Counted from the first letter of the stretch, positions 1 to 7,457 are shown. The stretch: 22,811 nt of DNA from an uncultured Bacilli bacterium (GCA_910586195.1 CAJUHO010000016.1:1-22811); one strand, 5' to 3'. The notes: generated from the sequence alone by a model not told the origin. Translations and numbers: made by a program.

Positions 1-2
1 TT

Positions 3-32
3 CATAAAGTTAGCTACTTTATGAGTTTTTTT
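3..32 (+). terminator. rho-independent terminator of an upstream, unseen gene
   Basis: CATAAAGT (3-10), loop TAGCT, ACTTTATG (16-23), then AG and seven T. The 8-bp stem is AT-rich, so it is weak, but the same hairpin plus T-run follows the next gene (2191-2218), which supports its role. Confidence 0.6.
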
Positions 33-54
33 AAATGCTTATGATATTTATAAA

Positions 55-83
55 TTAAGTATACGATGGAAGAGGAATATAAT
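55..83 (+). promoter_or_regulatory. candidate promoter TTAAGT-N17-TATAAT in the repeat
   Basis: TTAAGT (55-60) and a perfect TATAAT (78-83) are 17 bp apart. The same two hexamers with the same spacing occur in the other repeat copy (2243-2271). The -35 is poor, so conservation between copies is the main support. It would give a ~225-nt leader before the gene at 317. Confidence 0.4.
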
Positions 84-276
84 CAAGCGAAAGAAGTCAG
101 CAGCATTGAGAAATAAGAAAGCAAAAAGAATAGTAGTGATATTAAGTAGTCAAAAGATTGTCAAAAAATGGAGATAATGATGAGGTGAGATAAAATTTAA
201 TCATGAAGAAAAGCAGTCATAAGAATAGTCAAAAGAAAAAGAAGGATTGATATAAAAGAAAAATAACCTTAAAAGT

Positions 277-297
277 CATAAAGTAGCTAACTTTATG
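277..297 (+). repeat. 21-bp hairpin, exact inverted copy of 3-23, just upstream of the surface-protein RBS
   Basis: These 21 bases are the perfect reverse complement of 3-23. The unit is itself a hairpin (CATAAAGT, loop AGCTA, ACTTTATG) with no T-run after it, and it lies 8 bp before the AGAGG ribosome binding site of the gene at 317. The purine-rich stretch between the two copies (24-276) holds no ORF I can support. It could be a leader hairpin or one end of an invertible segment. Confidence 0.6.
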
Positions 298-316
298 ATA
301 AAAGAGAGGTTAGAGA

Positions 317-2125
317 ATGTTAGGAAGAATAAAGTATCAATGGAAGAGATTGAAGAATAACAATTACATTATATTGATAGGAATTATTAGTTTGTTTTTG
401 ATGGTTGGAGGCTTTTCCTATGCTTTGTTTACAAGTGGTGCAGAAAGAAAGGGTTCCCTAAATATCGTAACAGGAGAAATAGCAGCAACAATAGCAAGTG
501 ATAGTCTAGAGAGTAACAATAGTATGATAATCAAAAGTGGAGAAAGTAAAGAAATTGTAATTACTTTGAAGAATGGAAATGGGCGAGATGCAAAGTTTAA
601 TTTTTGGTATGAAGTAGCAGATGGAGTGAATGTAAGCTATGATAGTACAAAAGATGAGCCCGTGGGAGAAGAAGGAGAAGTTATTAAAGATAATGGAGTA
701 AAAACGTATAGATTAAAGATAGCAAATAATACAGATAAAGATGAAGTAATTACTTTTGGAAGTAATGGAGGACTTTATAATAAGAGGTTAGTCTTTCCTA
801 GTGGTAAAAAGATTGTAGAAGGAATCATACCAGTAGTAGATACAGAAGCAAATATGATAAAAGTAGTATGGGATGAATCTAGTAGCAGTTGGGTAAAGGC
901 AGATGATAATAATTGGTACGATTATGATTTTGGAAAGTGGGCCAATGCTGTAACGGTAACAAGTGCTACAAGAAGTAAATATCAAAGTGCGACAAGTGGG
1001 ACAGCAATTCCTATGAGTGATATCGAAACAATGTGGGTGTATGTGCCAAGATACTCTTATACAATAGGAAGTGAAGATGGAGATGCCTATTATGGAAAGA
1101 AGGGAGTATATTTGAACAGTGCCCCAACCTTATCATTACCAGGAGAAATTGATGTTAAGTTTATAAAGAAAACTGAGAAAGAGCTCGGAAGTGCGCAATA
1201 TAAAGTAGTAGAAAAGAGAAGTGGCTGGAGAACCCCAGACGGATTTATGTTTGGAAGTGAAGAGTTGAGTGGAATCTGGGTAGGAAAGTTTGAGACAAGT
1301 AGTAGTAATCCGAGTGCTCAATATGGGGGAGGAAATGTCACAAACCTAGACGCTATGATAAAACCCAATGTGCCAAGTTGGAGAAATATTCAAGTAGCAA
1401 ATATTGCCGAAGTAGGAATTAACATGATGAAGAATAATAATCGCTATGGATTTAACAATAAAGTAATGGATTCCCATGCGATGAAGAATAGTGAGTGGGC
1501 ACTTCCTGCCTATCTTTCCCAAAGCAAATATGGAAAAATCGGAAATAAGAATTATACAGGAGTGAATAAAGAGATATATCAGAGTAAGTCAAGCGAGGGT
1601 ATAACAGGATGTAGTTATGGGTCCCCAAGTAATGGTGCTACAGACTATGGATGTCAATATACATATGAAAAATCACTTGAAGGAACAGGCTCGTCAACAA
1701 CAGGAACGATATATGGGATTTATGATATGTCAGGAGGAGCCTGGGAGTATATGATGGGAGACTATGCACCAAAAGGAGAGAAATATTCAGGATGGCATTC
1801 AACATCTAATTCAGGATATACAGGACTATTACAGGATGGAACGACATTTACAGGGAAGGACTTTTTGGAAGATAAGTATTATGATTTTTATACAAGTAGT
1901 AATCTATTAACAGCATGTAATGAAAAAGCATGTATAAGTCAAGCCTTAAATGAGGCAGCGGGATGGTATGGAGATTATACATATCTGGCAACAGCACAAT
2001 ACCCATGGCTTGTGCGTGGCGGCTTCTTTCGTAATAATAGTGATGCAGGTGTTTTCTATTGTAGCAGAACTGGTGGTAATATCGACAGTAATGTCTCATT
2101 CCGCCTTGTGTTGAGTACAGCTTAG
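317..2125 (+). CDS. cell-surface protein with C-terminal FGE/C-type-lectin-like domain and DGR-like variable end
   Basis: 602 aa. Basic N-terminus, then a hydrophobic segment at about residues 18-37 ending FSYALF, suggesting export with membrane anchoring or SipW-type cleavage. Residues ~38-170 (after LNIVTGEI) resemble the beta-rich N-terminal part of TasA/camelysin-like proteins. Later come MWVYVPRYSY (~242-251), DGFMFGSEELSGIWVGKFE, YDMSGGAWEY and a C-terminus RGGFF...SFRLVL. The last two are hallmarks of the formylglycine-generating-enzyme/C-type-lectin fold, which in many bacteria is a ligand-binding scaffold rather than an enzyme. The start is supported by AAAGAGAGG, 7 bp upstream. It lies alone between terminators and repeats. 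The last ~35 codons differ in codon style from the rest (see 2009-2110). Surface location and fold are inferred from motifs; the ligand is unknown. Confidence 0.8.
   Translation: MLGRIKYQWKRLKNNNYIILIGIISLFLMVGGFSYALFTSGAERKGSLNIVTGEIAATIASDSLESNNSMIIKSGESKEIVITLKNGNGRDAKFNFWYEVADGVNVSYDSTKDEPVGEEGEVIKDNGVKTYRLKIANNTDKDEVITFGSNGGLYNKRLVFPSGKKIVEGIIPVVDTEANMIKVVWDESSSSWVKADDNNWYDYDFGKWANAVTVTSATRSKYQSATSGTAIPMSDIETMWVYVPRYSYTIGSEDGDAYYGKKGVYLNSAPTLSLPGEIDVKFIKKTEKELGSAQYKVVEKRSGWRTPDGFMFGSEELSGIWVGKFETSSSNPSAQYGGGNVTNLDAMIKPNVPSWRNIQVANIAEVGINMMKNNNRYGFNNKVMDSHAMKNSEWALPAYLSQSKYGKIGNKNYTGVNKEIYQSKSSEGITGCSYGSPSNGATDYGCQYTYEKSLEGTGSSTTGTIYGIYDMSGGAWEYMMGDYAPKGEKYSGWHSTSNSGYTGLLQDGTTFTGKDFLEDKYYDFYTSSNLLTACNEKACISQALNEAAGWYGDYTYLATAQYPWLVRGGFFRNNSDAGVFYCSRTGGNIDSNVSFRLVLSTA
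2009..2110 (+). other. putative DGR-type variable region (VR)
   Basis: Encodes LVRGGFF to SFRLV, the position of the variable region in C-type-lectin DGR targets. Of the 23 codons at 2024-2092, 21 end in C or T and most fit NNY derived from AAY (TTC, TTT, CGT, AAT, AGT, GAT, TAT, TGT, AGC, ACT, GGT, ATC, GAC). The exceptions are GCA and AGA. Neighbouring coding sequence favours GGA, AGA and GTA instead. The constant-looking framework is RGG, AGVF, GN and VSFRLVL. The end, TCATTCCGCCTTGTG, is relatively GC-rich, as expected for a homing-initiation site. No template repeat or reverse transcriptase is in the window. Confidence 0.55.
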
Positions 2126-2138
2126 CTACCATGCTAGG
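2121..2138 (+). other. small hairpin directly after the variable region
   Basis: CTTAGC (2121-2126), loop TACCAT, GCTAGG (2133-2138): five Watson-Crick pairs and one T-G, spanning the stop codon. DGR targets often carry a hairpin or cruciform just 3' of the variable region. This one is short and may be chance. Confidence 0.3.
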
Positions 2139-2190
2139 GAATTTAGAAGTTTTGATATTTAAATAAAATTTTGTAAAAAGCAAAAAAATT

Positions 2191-2218
2191 CATAAAGTAA
2201 GATACTTTATGAGTTTTT
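2191..2218 (+). terminator. terminator of the surface-protein gene
   Basis: CATAAAGTA (2191-2199), loop AGA, TACTTTATG (2203-2211), then AGTTTTTT. The stem is 9 bp, one longer than in the copy at 3-23, and differs only at the loop edges. It lies 65 bp after the stop codon. Confidence 0.7.
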
Positions 2219-2242
2219 TAAATGCTTATTGATATTTATAGG

Positions 2243-2271
2243 TTAAGTATACAATAAAAGGGAAATATAAT
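2243..2271 (+). promoter_or_regulatory. candidate promoter TTAAGT-N17-TATAAT, right repeat copy
   Basis: TTAAGT at 2243-2248 and TATAAT at 2266-2271, with 17-bp spacing identical to the left copy. It points toward mraZ, but a better-placed mraZ promoter lies at 2356-2384. Confidence 0.35.
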
Positions 2272-2355
2272 CAGGTAAGAGAGGTTAATATCAGAGTTTT
2301 GTATGTAAAATTATTGTAAAATTTTAAAAACTTTCATTTAACTTTTTTCTCTTCC

Positions 2356-2384
2356 TTTACAAAATAGTCTGTTTATAGTACTAT
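2356..2384 (+). promoter_or_regulatory. promoter of the mraZ operon
   Basis: TTTACA (2356-2361, 5/6 match to TTGACA), 17 bp, then TACTAT (2379-2384, 4/6). The expected transcription start is around 2391, immediately before the MraZ-type repeats at 2396-2420, so a bound MraZ would block it. Confidence 0.65.
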
Positions 2385-2395
2385 TAAACTAAGCA

Positions 2396-2420
2396 GTGGT
2401 TGATTGTGGTGAAAAGTGGG
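2396..2420 (+). promoter_or_regulatory. MraZ operator: three GTGGN repeats at 10-bp spacing
   Basis: GTGGT-N5-GTGGT-N5-GTGGG, with repeats at 2396, 2406 and 2416, directly between the promoter and the mraZ start. MraZ proteins are known to bind short direct repeats of this kind (TGGGN or AAAGTG types, about 10 bp apart) in their own promoters. The last repeat merges with the ribosome binding site GGGGGA. Confidence 0.7.
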
Positions 2421-2428
2421 GGATTTCT

Positions 2429-2863
2429 ATGTTTATGGGAGAGTATCATCATTTTCTTGATGATAAAGGAAGAATTATTATTCCCTCTAAATTTCGAGAG
2501 GATTTAGGGGAAAAATTCATTATTACTCGCGGACTTGAAAATTGTCTTTTTGTCTATTCTGAAGACGATTTTCAGCGAATTGTTCATAAATTAGAAAGCC
2601 TACCTTTCACAAAAAAGGATGCTCGGCAGTTTATGAGATTCTTTTTATCAGGCGCTAGTGAAGCAGAATTCGATAAACAAGGTCGCATTCACATTACTTC
2701 TCCACTTATCTCTTATGCAGGATTAGAAAAAGAATGCATTATTATTGGTAGTGGAGATCGCCTAGAGATATGGTCAAAAAATAATTGGAATGCTTTTTTC
2801 GATTCTGCAAAAGACAACATGTCCGATATTGCTGAAAACCTTTTTGATGGAGTGGATATTTAA
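2429..2863 (+). CDS. mraZ: MraZ, transcriptional regulator of the division/cell-wall cluster
   Basis: 144 aa, the usual family length. The protein starts MFMGEYHHFLDDKGR, matching canonical MraZ. A GTG codon at 2396 in the same frame would add 11 unrelated residues and lies in the operator, so the ATG at 2429 (GGGGGA, 5 bp upstream) is chosen. There are two AbrB-like swapped-hairpin DNA-binding halves: DDKGRIIIPSKFRE at ~10-23 and DKQGRIHITSP near residues 78-88. MraZ forms a ring-shaped oligomer on DNA and generally controls its own operon; three GTGGN repeats precede the gene. It overlaps rsmH by one base (TAATG), implying coupled translation. Confidence 0.96.
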   Translation: MFMGEYHHFLDDKGRIIIPSKFREDLGEKFIITRGLENCLFVYSEDDFQRIVHKLESLPFTKKDARQFMRFFLSGASEAEFDKQGRIHITSPLISYAGLEKECIIIGSGDRLEIWSKNNWNAFFDSAKDNMSDIAENLFDGVDI

Positions 2864-3789
2864 TGAAACATATCAGTGTCTTATTAAATGAGGCAATAGA
2901 TGCCTTGAATTTAAAGGAAAACTCCATAATTGTTGACGCGACCTTAGGCTATGGAGGGCACAGTTCTTACATCTTGGCTAGAATAAAAGAGGGGTTTTTA
3001 TTCGCCTTTGATCAGGATAGTGAAGCGATTCGTTATAGTACCAATCGTTTAAGTAAGGTTGGTACTAACTTCACTATTATAAAAAGTAACTTTTGTAATA
3101 TGAGACAAAAATTGGAAGAAGAAAATATCTCATTTGTAGATGGGGTCTTATTTGATTTAGGGGTATCTAGCCCGCAGTTAGATGATGCGTCTCGTGGTTT
3201 TAGCTTTCATGAAGATGCAAGACTCGATATGAGAATGGATATGAGTAGTTCTTTTTCTGCCTATAACATAGTAAATGAATACTCTCAAAAAGAGTTGAGT
3301 CGGATTTTTCGAGACTATGGAGAGTCTCAGTTTTCAAATAATATTGCAAAGCATATTGTGGACTACAGAGAAAAAAAGCCCATTGAAACGACATTAGAAC
3401 TTGTAGAAGTTATTAAAGAAGCGGTTCCTTTGAAGTTTCGTATTCATAAGCATCCTGCCAGACAGATTTTTCAAGCCTTAAGGATTGAAGTGAATCATGA
3501 GTTGGATGTAATCGAACCAGCATTAGAACAGGCATTATCTTTACTAAATGTAGGTGGGCGTGTAGCTGTTATTACATTTCATTCTTTAGAAGATAGAATT
3601 GTAAAAAATTATTTTAAAAAAGCAACAAAAATAGATGATAAAGTAAAAGGACTTCCTGATATTCCTGATAAGTATTTGCCAGATTTTCGTCTAGTTTATC
3701 ATAAAGCGATTGTCGCAAAAGAGGAAGAAATTTTTAATAATAAAAGAGCAAGAAGTGCTAAATTGCGCGTAATTGAAAGAGTAAAATAA
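2863..3789 (+). CDS. rsmH: 16S rRNA (cytosine-1402-N4) methyltransferase RsmH (MraW)
   Basis: 308 aa, typical length. RsmH methylates N4 of C1402 in the ribosomal P-site of 16S rRNA using S-adenosylmethionine. The SAM-binding motif DATLGYGGHS is at residues 25-34, LFDLGVSSPQLD follows in the middle, and the family signature FHSLEDRIVKNYF begins at residue 239. The C-terminus ends in the basic NNKRARSAKLRVIERVK typical of the family. The start overlaps the mraZ stop by one base. Its place between mraZ and ftsL is the standard Gram-positive order. Confidence 0.97.
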   Translation: MKHISVLLNEAIDALNLKENSIIVDATLGYGGHSSYILARIKEGFLFAFDQDSEAIRYSTNRLSKVGTNFTIIKSNFCNMRQKLEEENISFVDGVLFDLGVSSPQLDDASRGFSFHEDARLDMRMDMSSSFSAYNIVNEYSQKELSRIFRDYGESQFSNNIAKHIVDYREKKPIETTLELVEVIKEAVPLKFRIHKHPARQIFQALRIEVNHELDVIEPALEQALSLLNVGGRVAVITFHSLEDRIVKNYFKKATKIDDKVKGLPDIPDKYLPDFRLVYHKAIVAKEEEIFNNKRARSAKLRVIERVK

Positions 3790-3809
3790 GAAGGGAAAGG
3801 GTGTTAGCT

Positions 3810-4103
3810 ATGAGAAAAGTGAAAAAACGTCTTAAAATGTCTCGCTTTGAAAAACTATTATATACTTTTGCAATTTTTCTATTATTAATAGCACCAGTTT
3901 CTATTGTGTTTTCAAAAGCAACTCTTGCTCAAATTAACTTTGAAGTAGAAAAGCAAAAAAAACAAATTGAAGAGCAGTCTAAGAAAAATGAAAGTCTAGC
4001 AATGACTATTAATGAATTAGCCTCTCTTACAAAAATTCAAGAAGTTGCGCAAGATCAAGGATTAAGTTATAATAATAGTAACATAAAAACAATCGATAAA
4101 TAA
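3810..4103 (+). CDS. ftsL: FtsL-like cell-division protein
   Basis: 97 aa bitopic membrane protein. A short basic cytoplasmic tail is followed by one transmembrane segment (about residues 18-37, TFAIFLLLIAPVSIVF). An extracellular coiled coil follows (FEVEKQKKQIEEQSKKNESLAMTI), then the LxxIxEVAQxxGL ending seen in FtsL/DivIC-type proteins. Sequence conservation in FtsL is low; the call rests on size, topology and position between rsmH and the class B PBP. In the divisome FtsL pairs with DivIC and DivIB and activates septal peptidoglycan synthesis. An in-frame GTG at 3801 sits inside the purine-rich ribosome binding site (AAGGGAAAGGG), so the ATG at 3810 is preferred. Confidence 0.85.
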   Translation: MRKVKKRLKMSRFEKLLYTFAIFLLLIAPVSIVFSKATLAQINFEVEKQKKQIEEQSKKNESLAMTINELASLTKIQEVAQDQGLSYNNSNIKTIDK

Positions 4104-4121
4104 CAATAGGATGTGAGACAC

Positions 4122-6299
4122 TTGACTAAAAAGAATAAGAAACGAAAGAGAAATAATATAAGATATAGTAATATGATTATTGTTATAGCTCTTTTTTGTT
4201 TTGCCATGATGATTGCAAGACTTGTTCAGTTAGGTCTGTCATCTACTATTGATGGTACGAATCTTAAAAAATTAGCAGCACAAAGAACGACAAAGACAGA
4301 AATATTAACAGCAAAACGTGGTACTATCTATTCAAACGACAATGAGGTTTTAGCACAGAGTGTTACTTCTTATAAGTTAATTGCCTATTTGTCAGAAAAG
4401 AGAACAGAGAATAAAAAGAAGCCACAACATGTTGTAGACAAAGAAAAGACTGCTAAGGAGTTAGCACCAATTCTTGAGATGGATGAGGCAGAAATTTTAA
4501 AGTATTTAAGTAAAGAAAATGTCTATCAGACAGAATTTGGTAGTAAAGGAAAAAATCTTACGGAGCTTACTAAAAATAAAATAGAGGCTTTGAATTTGCC
4601 AGGACTTGATTTTGTCGAAAGTTATAAAAGATATTATCCAAAAGGAAATTTTCTATCTTATACTTTAGGGTATGCCAAGAATGTAACAACAGTAGAAGAT
4701 GGAGAAGAGAAGGATACTATAGTAGGAGAGATGGGATTAGAACTATATTATGATAAAATTTTAAAAGGTGAGACAGGCTATGTTACTTATCAAAAAGATT
4801 TAAAGGGATATAAAATTGCCTACGCCAATGAAGTTAGAAAAGATGCTGTAGAGGGAAAAGATATTTATCTGACAATTGATAGCAATGTTCAATTTTTTGT
4901 AGAACAGGCTCTTCGTATGGCGAGTGAAGAGTCAGGTTTTGAATGGTTTACTATGGTGGTTGCTGATGCCAAAACAGGAAAAATCTTAGCATCAGCGACA
5001 ACACCTTCTTTTGATCCTAATAAAAGAGATATTACAAACTATCTAGATCAAACCGTCTCTTCTCCTTATGAGCCAGGTTCTACTATGAAAACATTTACTT
5101 ATATGGCTGCTATGGAAAATGGTGTATACTCTGGTAGTGAGACATATCCATCTGGTATATATGTGACAGAGGATGGCACAGAAATTGGGGATTGGAATCG
5201 AAATGGATGGGGAACAATTTCTTTTGATCGTGGATATGCTTTGTCTAGTAATGTTGGAATTATTCATTTGATTAATCGTCATATGAATAGTGCTATGTTA
5301 AGACAATACTTTAGACGATTGGGTTTTGGCTCTAAAACAGGAATTTCTCTACCGAATGAAGAAGGTGGGAATCTTAGATTTAAATATGAAACAGAAGTCT
5401 ACAATGCTGGTTTCGGTCAAGGTATTACGACAACACCGATGCAAAATATTCAAGCGCTGACGTCTCTTACGAATGATGGAATGCTTTTGAAACCTTATTT
5501 AGTAGAAAAGATTGTGGATCCTACTACAAAAGAAGTGATTTTTAAGGGGAAGAGAAAAGAGATAGAACGGGTGGCATCTACTTCAACAGTAAATAAAATT
5601 ATAGCTTTGATGGATGAGACAGTTAATGGGGATGGTAATACAGGTTCAGGTTATAAAATGGAAGGTTATGGTTTGGTTGGAAAAACGGGAACTGCCCAAA
5701 TTGCTAATGAAAATGGAGGCGGCTACTTAACAGGAGCGGATGATATTATTTCTTCTTTCTCAGGAATTTATCCCAAAGATGATCCTGAAGTAATTATTTA
5801 TGCTTCTGTAAAAAGACCAACAGGAGGAGTACAACAGGTTATTTGGAATGCTGTAAAAAGTTTTGTTGTAAATCTTTCTAAATACTATGGACATGAACCA
5901 GGAGAAAATGTGGGAGAAGAAATTATAGAGTATAAAATGTCTGCTTTTACAAATAAGAAATTAGAGGATGTATTACAGCAGTTGACAAATGAGAAAATAG
6001 TAAATCAAGTGGTAATTGGAAACGGAAGTAAAGTGGTGAAACAGTATCCTGCAGCCAAAAATAAAATTACTAGTAAGGATAAAGTTTTTTTAGTAACAAA
6101 TGATACTAATTTAACACTTCCTGATGTTACTGGCTATTCTAGTAAGGAAGCTAGTGCACTTTTAAAACTTTTAGGAATTAATGTGAAACTAGAGGGTAGA
6201 GGCTATGTTACTAGTCAAAGCGTACCAGCTGGTACTTCCATTACAGAAAAGATGGAAATTACACTATCGTTAAATCCTAAGTTTAATAATGAGGGCTAA
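4122..6299 (+). CDS. class B penicillin-binding protein with two PASTA domains (PBP2B/SpoVD type)
   Basis: 725 aa from TTG 4122. Basic N-terminus, one transmembrane segment (residues ~17-38), then the PBP dimerisation domain beginning ILTAKRGTIYSNDNEVLA. The transpeptidase domain carries all three active-site motifs: STMK (nucleophile Ser320), SSN (375-377) and KTG (521-523). Two PASTA repeats follow (about 607-660 and 665-722), which bind peptidoglycan or muropeptides. It crosslinks septal peptidoglycan with FtsW-type glycosyltransferases. Start: AGGATGTGAG (4108-4117) matches the anti-Shine-Dalgarno sequence well and sits 4 bp before TTG. The alternative GTG at 4113 lies inside that site and would add three residues. 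It is the fourth gene of the mraZ operon; the usual next genes (mraY, murD) are absent here. Confidence 0.95.
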   Translation: MTKKNKKRKRNNIRYSNMIIVIALFCFAMMIARLVQLGLSSTIDGTNLKKLAAQRTTKTEILTAKRGTIYSNDNEVLAQSVTSYKLIAYLSEKRTENKKKPQHVVDKEKTAKELAPILEMDEAEILKYLSKENVYQTEFGSKGKNLTELTKNKIEALNLPGLDFVESYKRYYPKGNFLSYTLGYAKNVTTVEDGEEKDTIVGEMGLELYYDKILKGETGYVTYQKDLKGYKIAYANEVRKDAVEGKDIYLTIDSNVQFFVEQALRMASEESGFEWFTMVVADAKTGKILASATTPSFDPNKRDITNYLDQTVSSPYEPGSTMKTFTYMAAMENGVYSGSETYPSGIYVTEDGTEIGDWNRNGWGTISFDRGYALSSNVGIIHLINRHMNSAMLRQYFRRLGFGSKTGISLPNEEGGNLRFKYETEVYNAGFGQGITTTPMQNIQALTSLTNDGMLLKPYLVEKIVDPTTKEVIFKGKRKEIERVASTSTVNKIIALMDETVNGDGNTGSGYKMEGYGLVGKTGTAQIANENGGGYLTGADDIISSFSGIYPKDDPEVIIYASVKRPTGGVQQVIWNAVKSFVVNLSKYYGHEPGENVGEEIIEYKMSAFTNKKLEDVLQQLTNEKIVNQVVIGNGSKVVKQYPAAKNKITSKDKVFLVTNDTNLTLPDVTGYSSKEASALLKLLGINVKLEGRGYVTSQSVPAGTSITEKMEITLSLNPKFNNEG

Positions 6300-6391
6300 G
6301 TAATTGGAAACTTTGGAAAAATCTTCTCTTTTTTTGTTATTTATGATAATATTAAATATAGAAATATGAATGAAGTAAGGATGGGAAGTAT

Positions 6392-7225
6392 ATGAACTTA
6401 AAATTTGTAGTAAATGATTATGTACTTGTTTGGAATATTCTTTTTCAGGCATCAATATCTGAAAGGGTACAAGCGCTTAAACAAAAGATTTGGTTAAATT
6501 ACAAAAAACAATATAATGATACTTTTCAGGATAATGCTCTTATTTTAAGGGATCCAAAAAACTTTATTCCAGATGATGATACTATCTATAATATTGTAAT
6601 GGAAAATGACTCGTATCTTCGTATAAAGAAGAATACAGAAAAATTTAGAGTGGAACTTTTAAAAACTTGGGATGAATATAAAAAGGTGGCAATTCCTTGT
6701 TTGAAGGATATTTTGCGTGTTGATATAAAACCTTATCATGTACTTATTGTAGATTCTAAGTTAGATGTAGTTGATAAAACTTTGCCTAAGGGTAGAAAAG
6801 TAAATACGATTGTTTGGGGAAGACATTATGATGATGCTACGAAAACTTTAGTAGAACTTATTTATGAAATCGTTAGAAAAGAGATGAAAAACTATCAAGA
6901 AGATTATAAAGAAATTGTACAAGCGGTGATAGAACTTGCTATTTTGAATGAGTTTCATACAAGAATTAGTAAAACAAGTCACTACTTAACGGGAGATCCT
7001 TCCCTAAAATATCTAAAAAGGCAAATCTATCCTTATTGGCTTATGTATTTAGGGGCAACAAAGGAAGAAATGCTAAATTATATGATGCGTGATAAAATTG
7101 CCTTTGATATTGATAAATATACTTTTGAAAAACAATTAAAGAAGGTAAATCTATGTACTTTTATTGATTTTTGTATTAAAAATCAGAAATATATTGTTAA
7201 AATTAACGAGTTGGAAATTATATAA
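6392..7225 (+). CDS. protein of unknown function
   Basis: 277 aa, not recognised. It is soluble: no signal peptide or membrane segment is visible. The middle has KGRKVNTIVWGRHYDD, and the C-terminal third has AVIELAILNEFHTRIS, then LKYLKRQIYPYWLMYLG, aromatic-rich and conserved-looking, which suggests a compact helical domain. No catalytic motif such as HExxH, Walker A or DxD is apparent. The ATG at 6392 has an AGGATGGGAAG site just upstream. It sits 92 bp after the PBP and before a probable terminator and polC. That position, in place of mraY, says little about function. Codon use matches the neighbours. Confidence 0.8.
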   Translation: MNLKFVVNDYVLVWNILFQASISERVQALKQKIWLNYKKQYNDTFQDNALILRDPKNFIPDDDTIYNIVMENDSYLRIKKNTEKFRVELLKTWDEYKKVAIPCLKDILRVDIKPYHVLIVDSKLDVVDKTLPKGRKVNTIVWGRHYDDATKTLVELIYEIVRKEMKNYQEDYKEIVQAVIELAILNEFHTRISKTSHYLTGDPSLKYLKRQIYPYWLMYLGATKEEMLNYMMRDKIAFDIDKYTFEKQLKKVNLCTFIDFCIKNQKYIVKINELEII

Positions 7226-7261
7226 AACAATATTATGTTTGAAGATATTTTAGAAATAGTT

Positions 7262-7297
7262 TGGGGATGAGTATTGTATTACAGTCCCATGACTTTT
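7262..7297 (+). terminator. probable terminator after the unknown gene
   Basis: GGGG (7263-7266) pairs with GUCCC (7284-7288) above an inner imperfect stem, followed by ATGAC and six T. The rest of the 7226-7457 gap holds the polC leader; I see no ORF or recognisable riboswitch in it. Confidence 0.45.
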
Positions 7298-7457
7298 TTA
7301 TTGATTTACTATTTTTAATCGGGAACTATCTTGTCTTGTTGCTTTTGGATTAAAGTATGGAAATCGAAATAGGATGTTATGACATATTTATTCTGGTTAT
7401 CATTTTAGAATGAGTTATGTATTTGGGTTATATTCTTTATTTGGGGGGAGAAAAACT

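Larger units (their letters stand above)
1..98. repeat. left copy of ~98-bp direct repeat flanking the surface-protein gene
   Basis: The first ~98 bases recur at 2189-2286 in the same orientation at roughly 85% identity by eye. Shared blocks are the CATAAAGT hairpin with its T-run, AAATGCTTA, GATATTTATA, TTAAGTATAC and AATATAATCA. The pair brackets the 602-aa gene, as if that gene were one unit of a duplicated cassette. This copy would then be the 3' flank of an upstream paralogue outside the window. Confidence 0.75.
2189..2286. repeat. right copy of ~98-bp direct repeat
   Basis: Matches 1-98 with two single-base indels and about a dozen substitutions, in the same orientation. It includes the terminator hairpin and the TTAAGT-N17-TATAAT element. 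Confidence 0.75.

Noticed and set aside
317..2125. Catalytically active formylglycine-generating enzyme
   Set aside because: The C-terminal fold motifs are there, but I see no active-site cysteine pair of FGE in the expected place and no sulfatase gene nearby. A binding-protein role fits better.
1848..2183. 111-codon minus-strand frame opposite the end of the surface protein
   Set aside because: Low-complexity His/Tyr-rich translation caused by the AT-rich antisense strand; the plus-strand frame has clear domain motifs.
7226..7457. T-box, riboswitch or leader peptide before polC
   Set aside because: No T-box or riboswitch signature is present. Short ATG frames such as an 11-codon one near 7235 have no ribosome site and end at the terminator-like hairpin.
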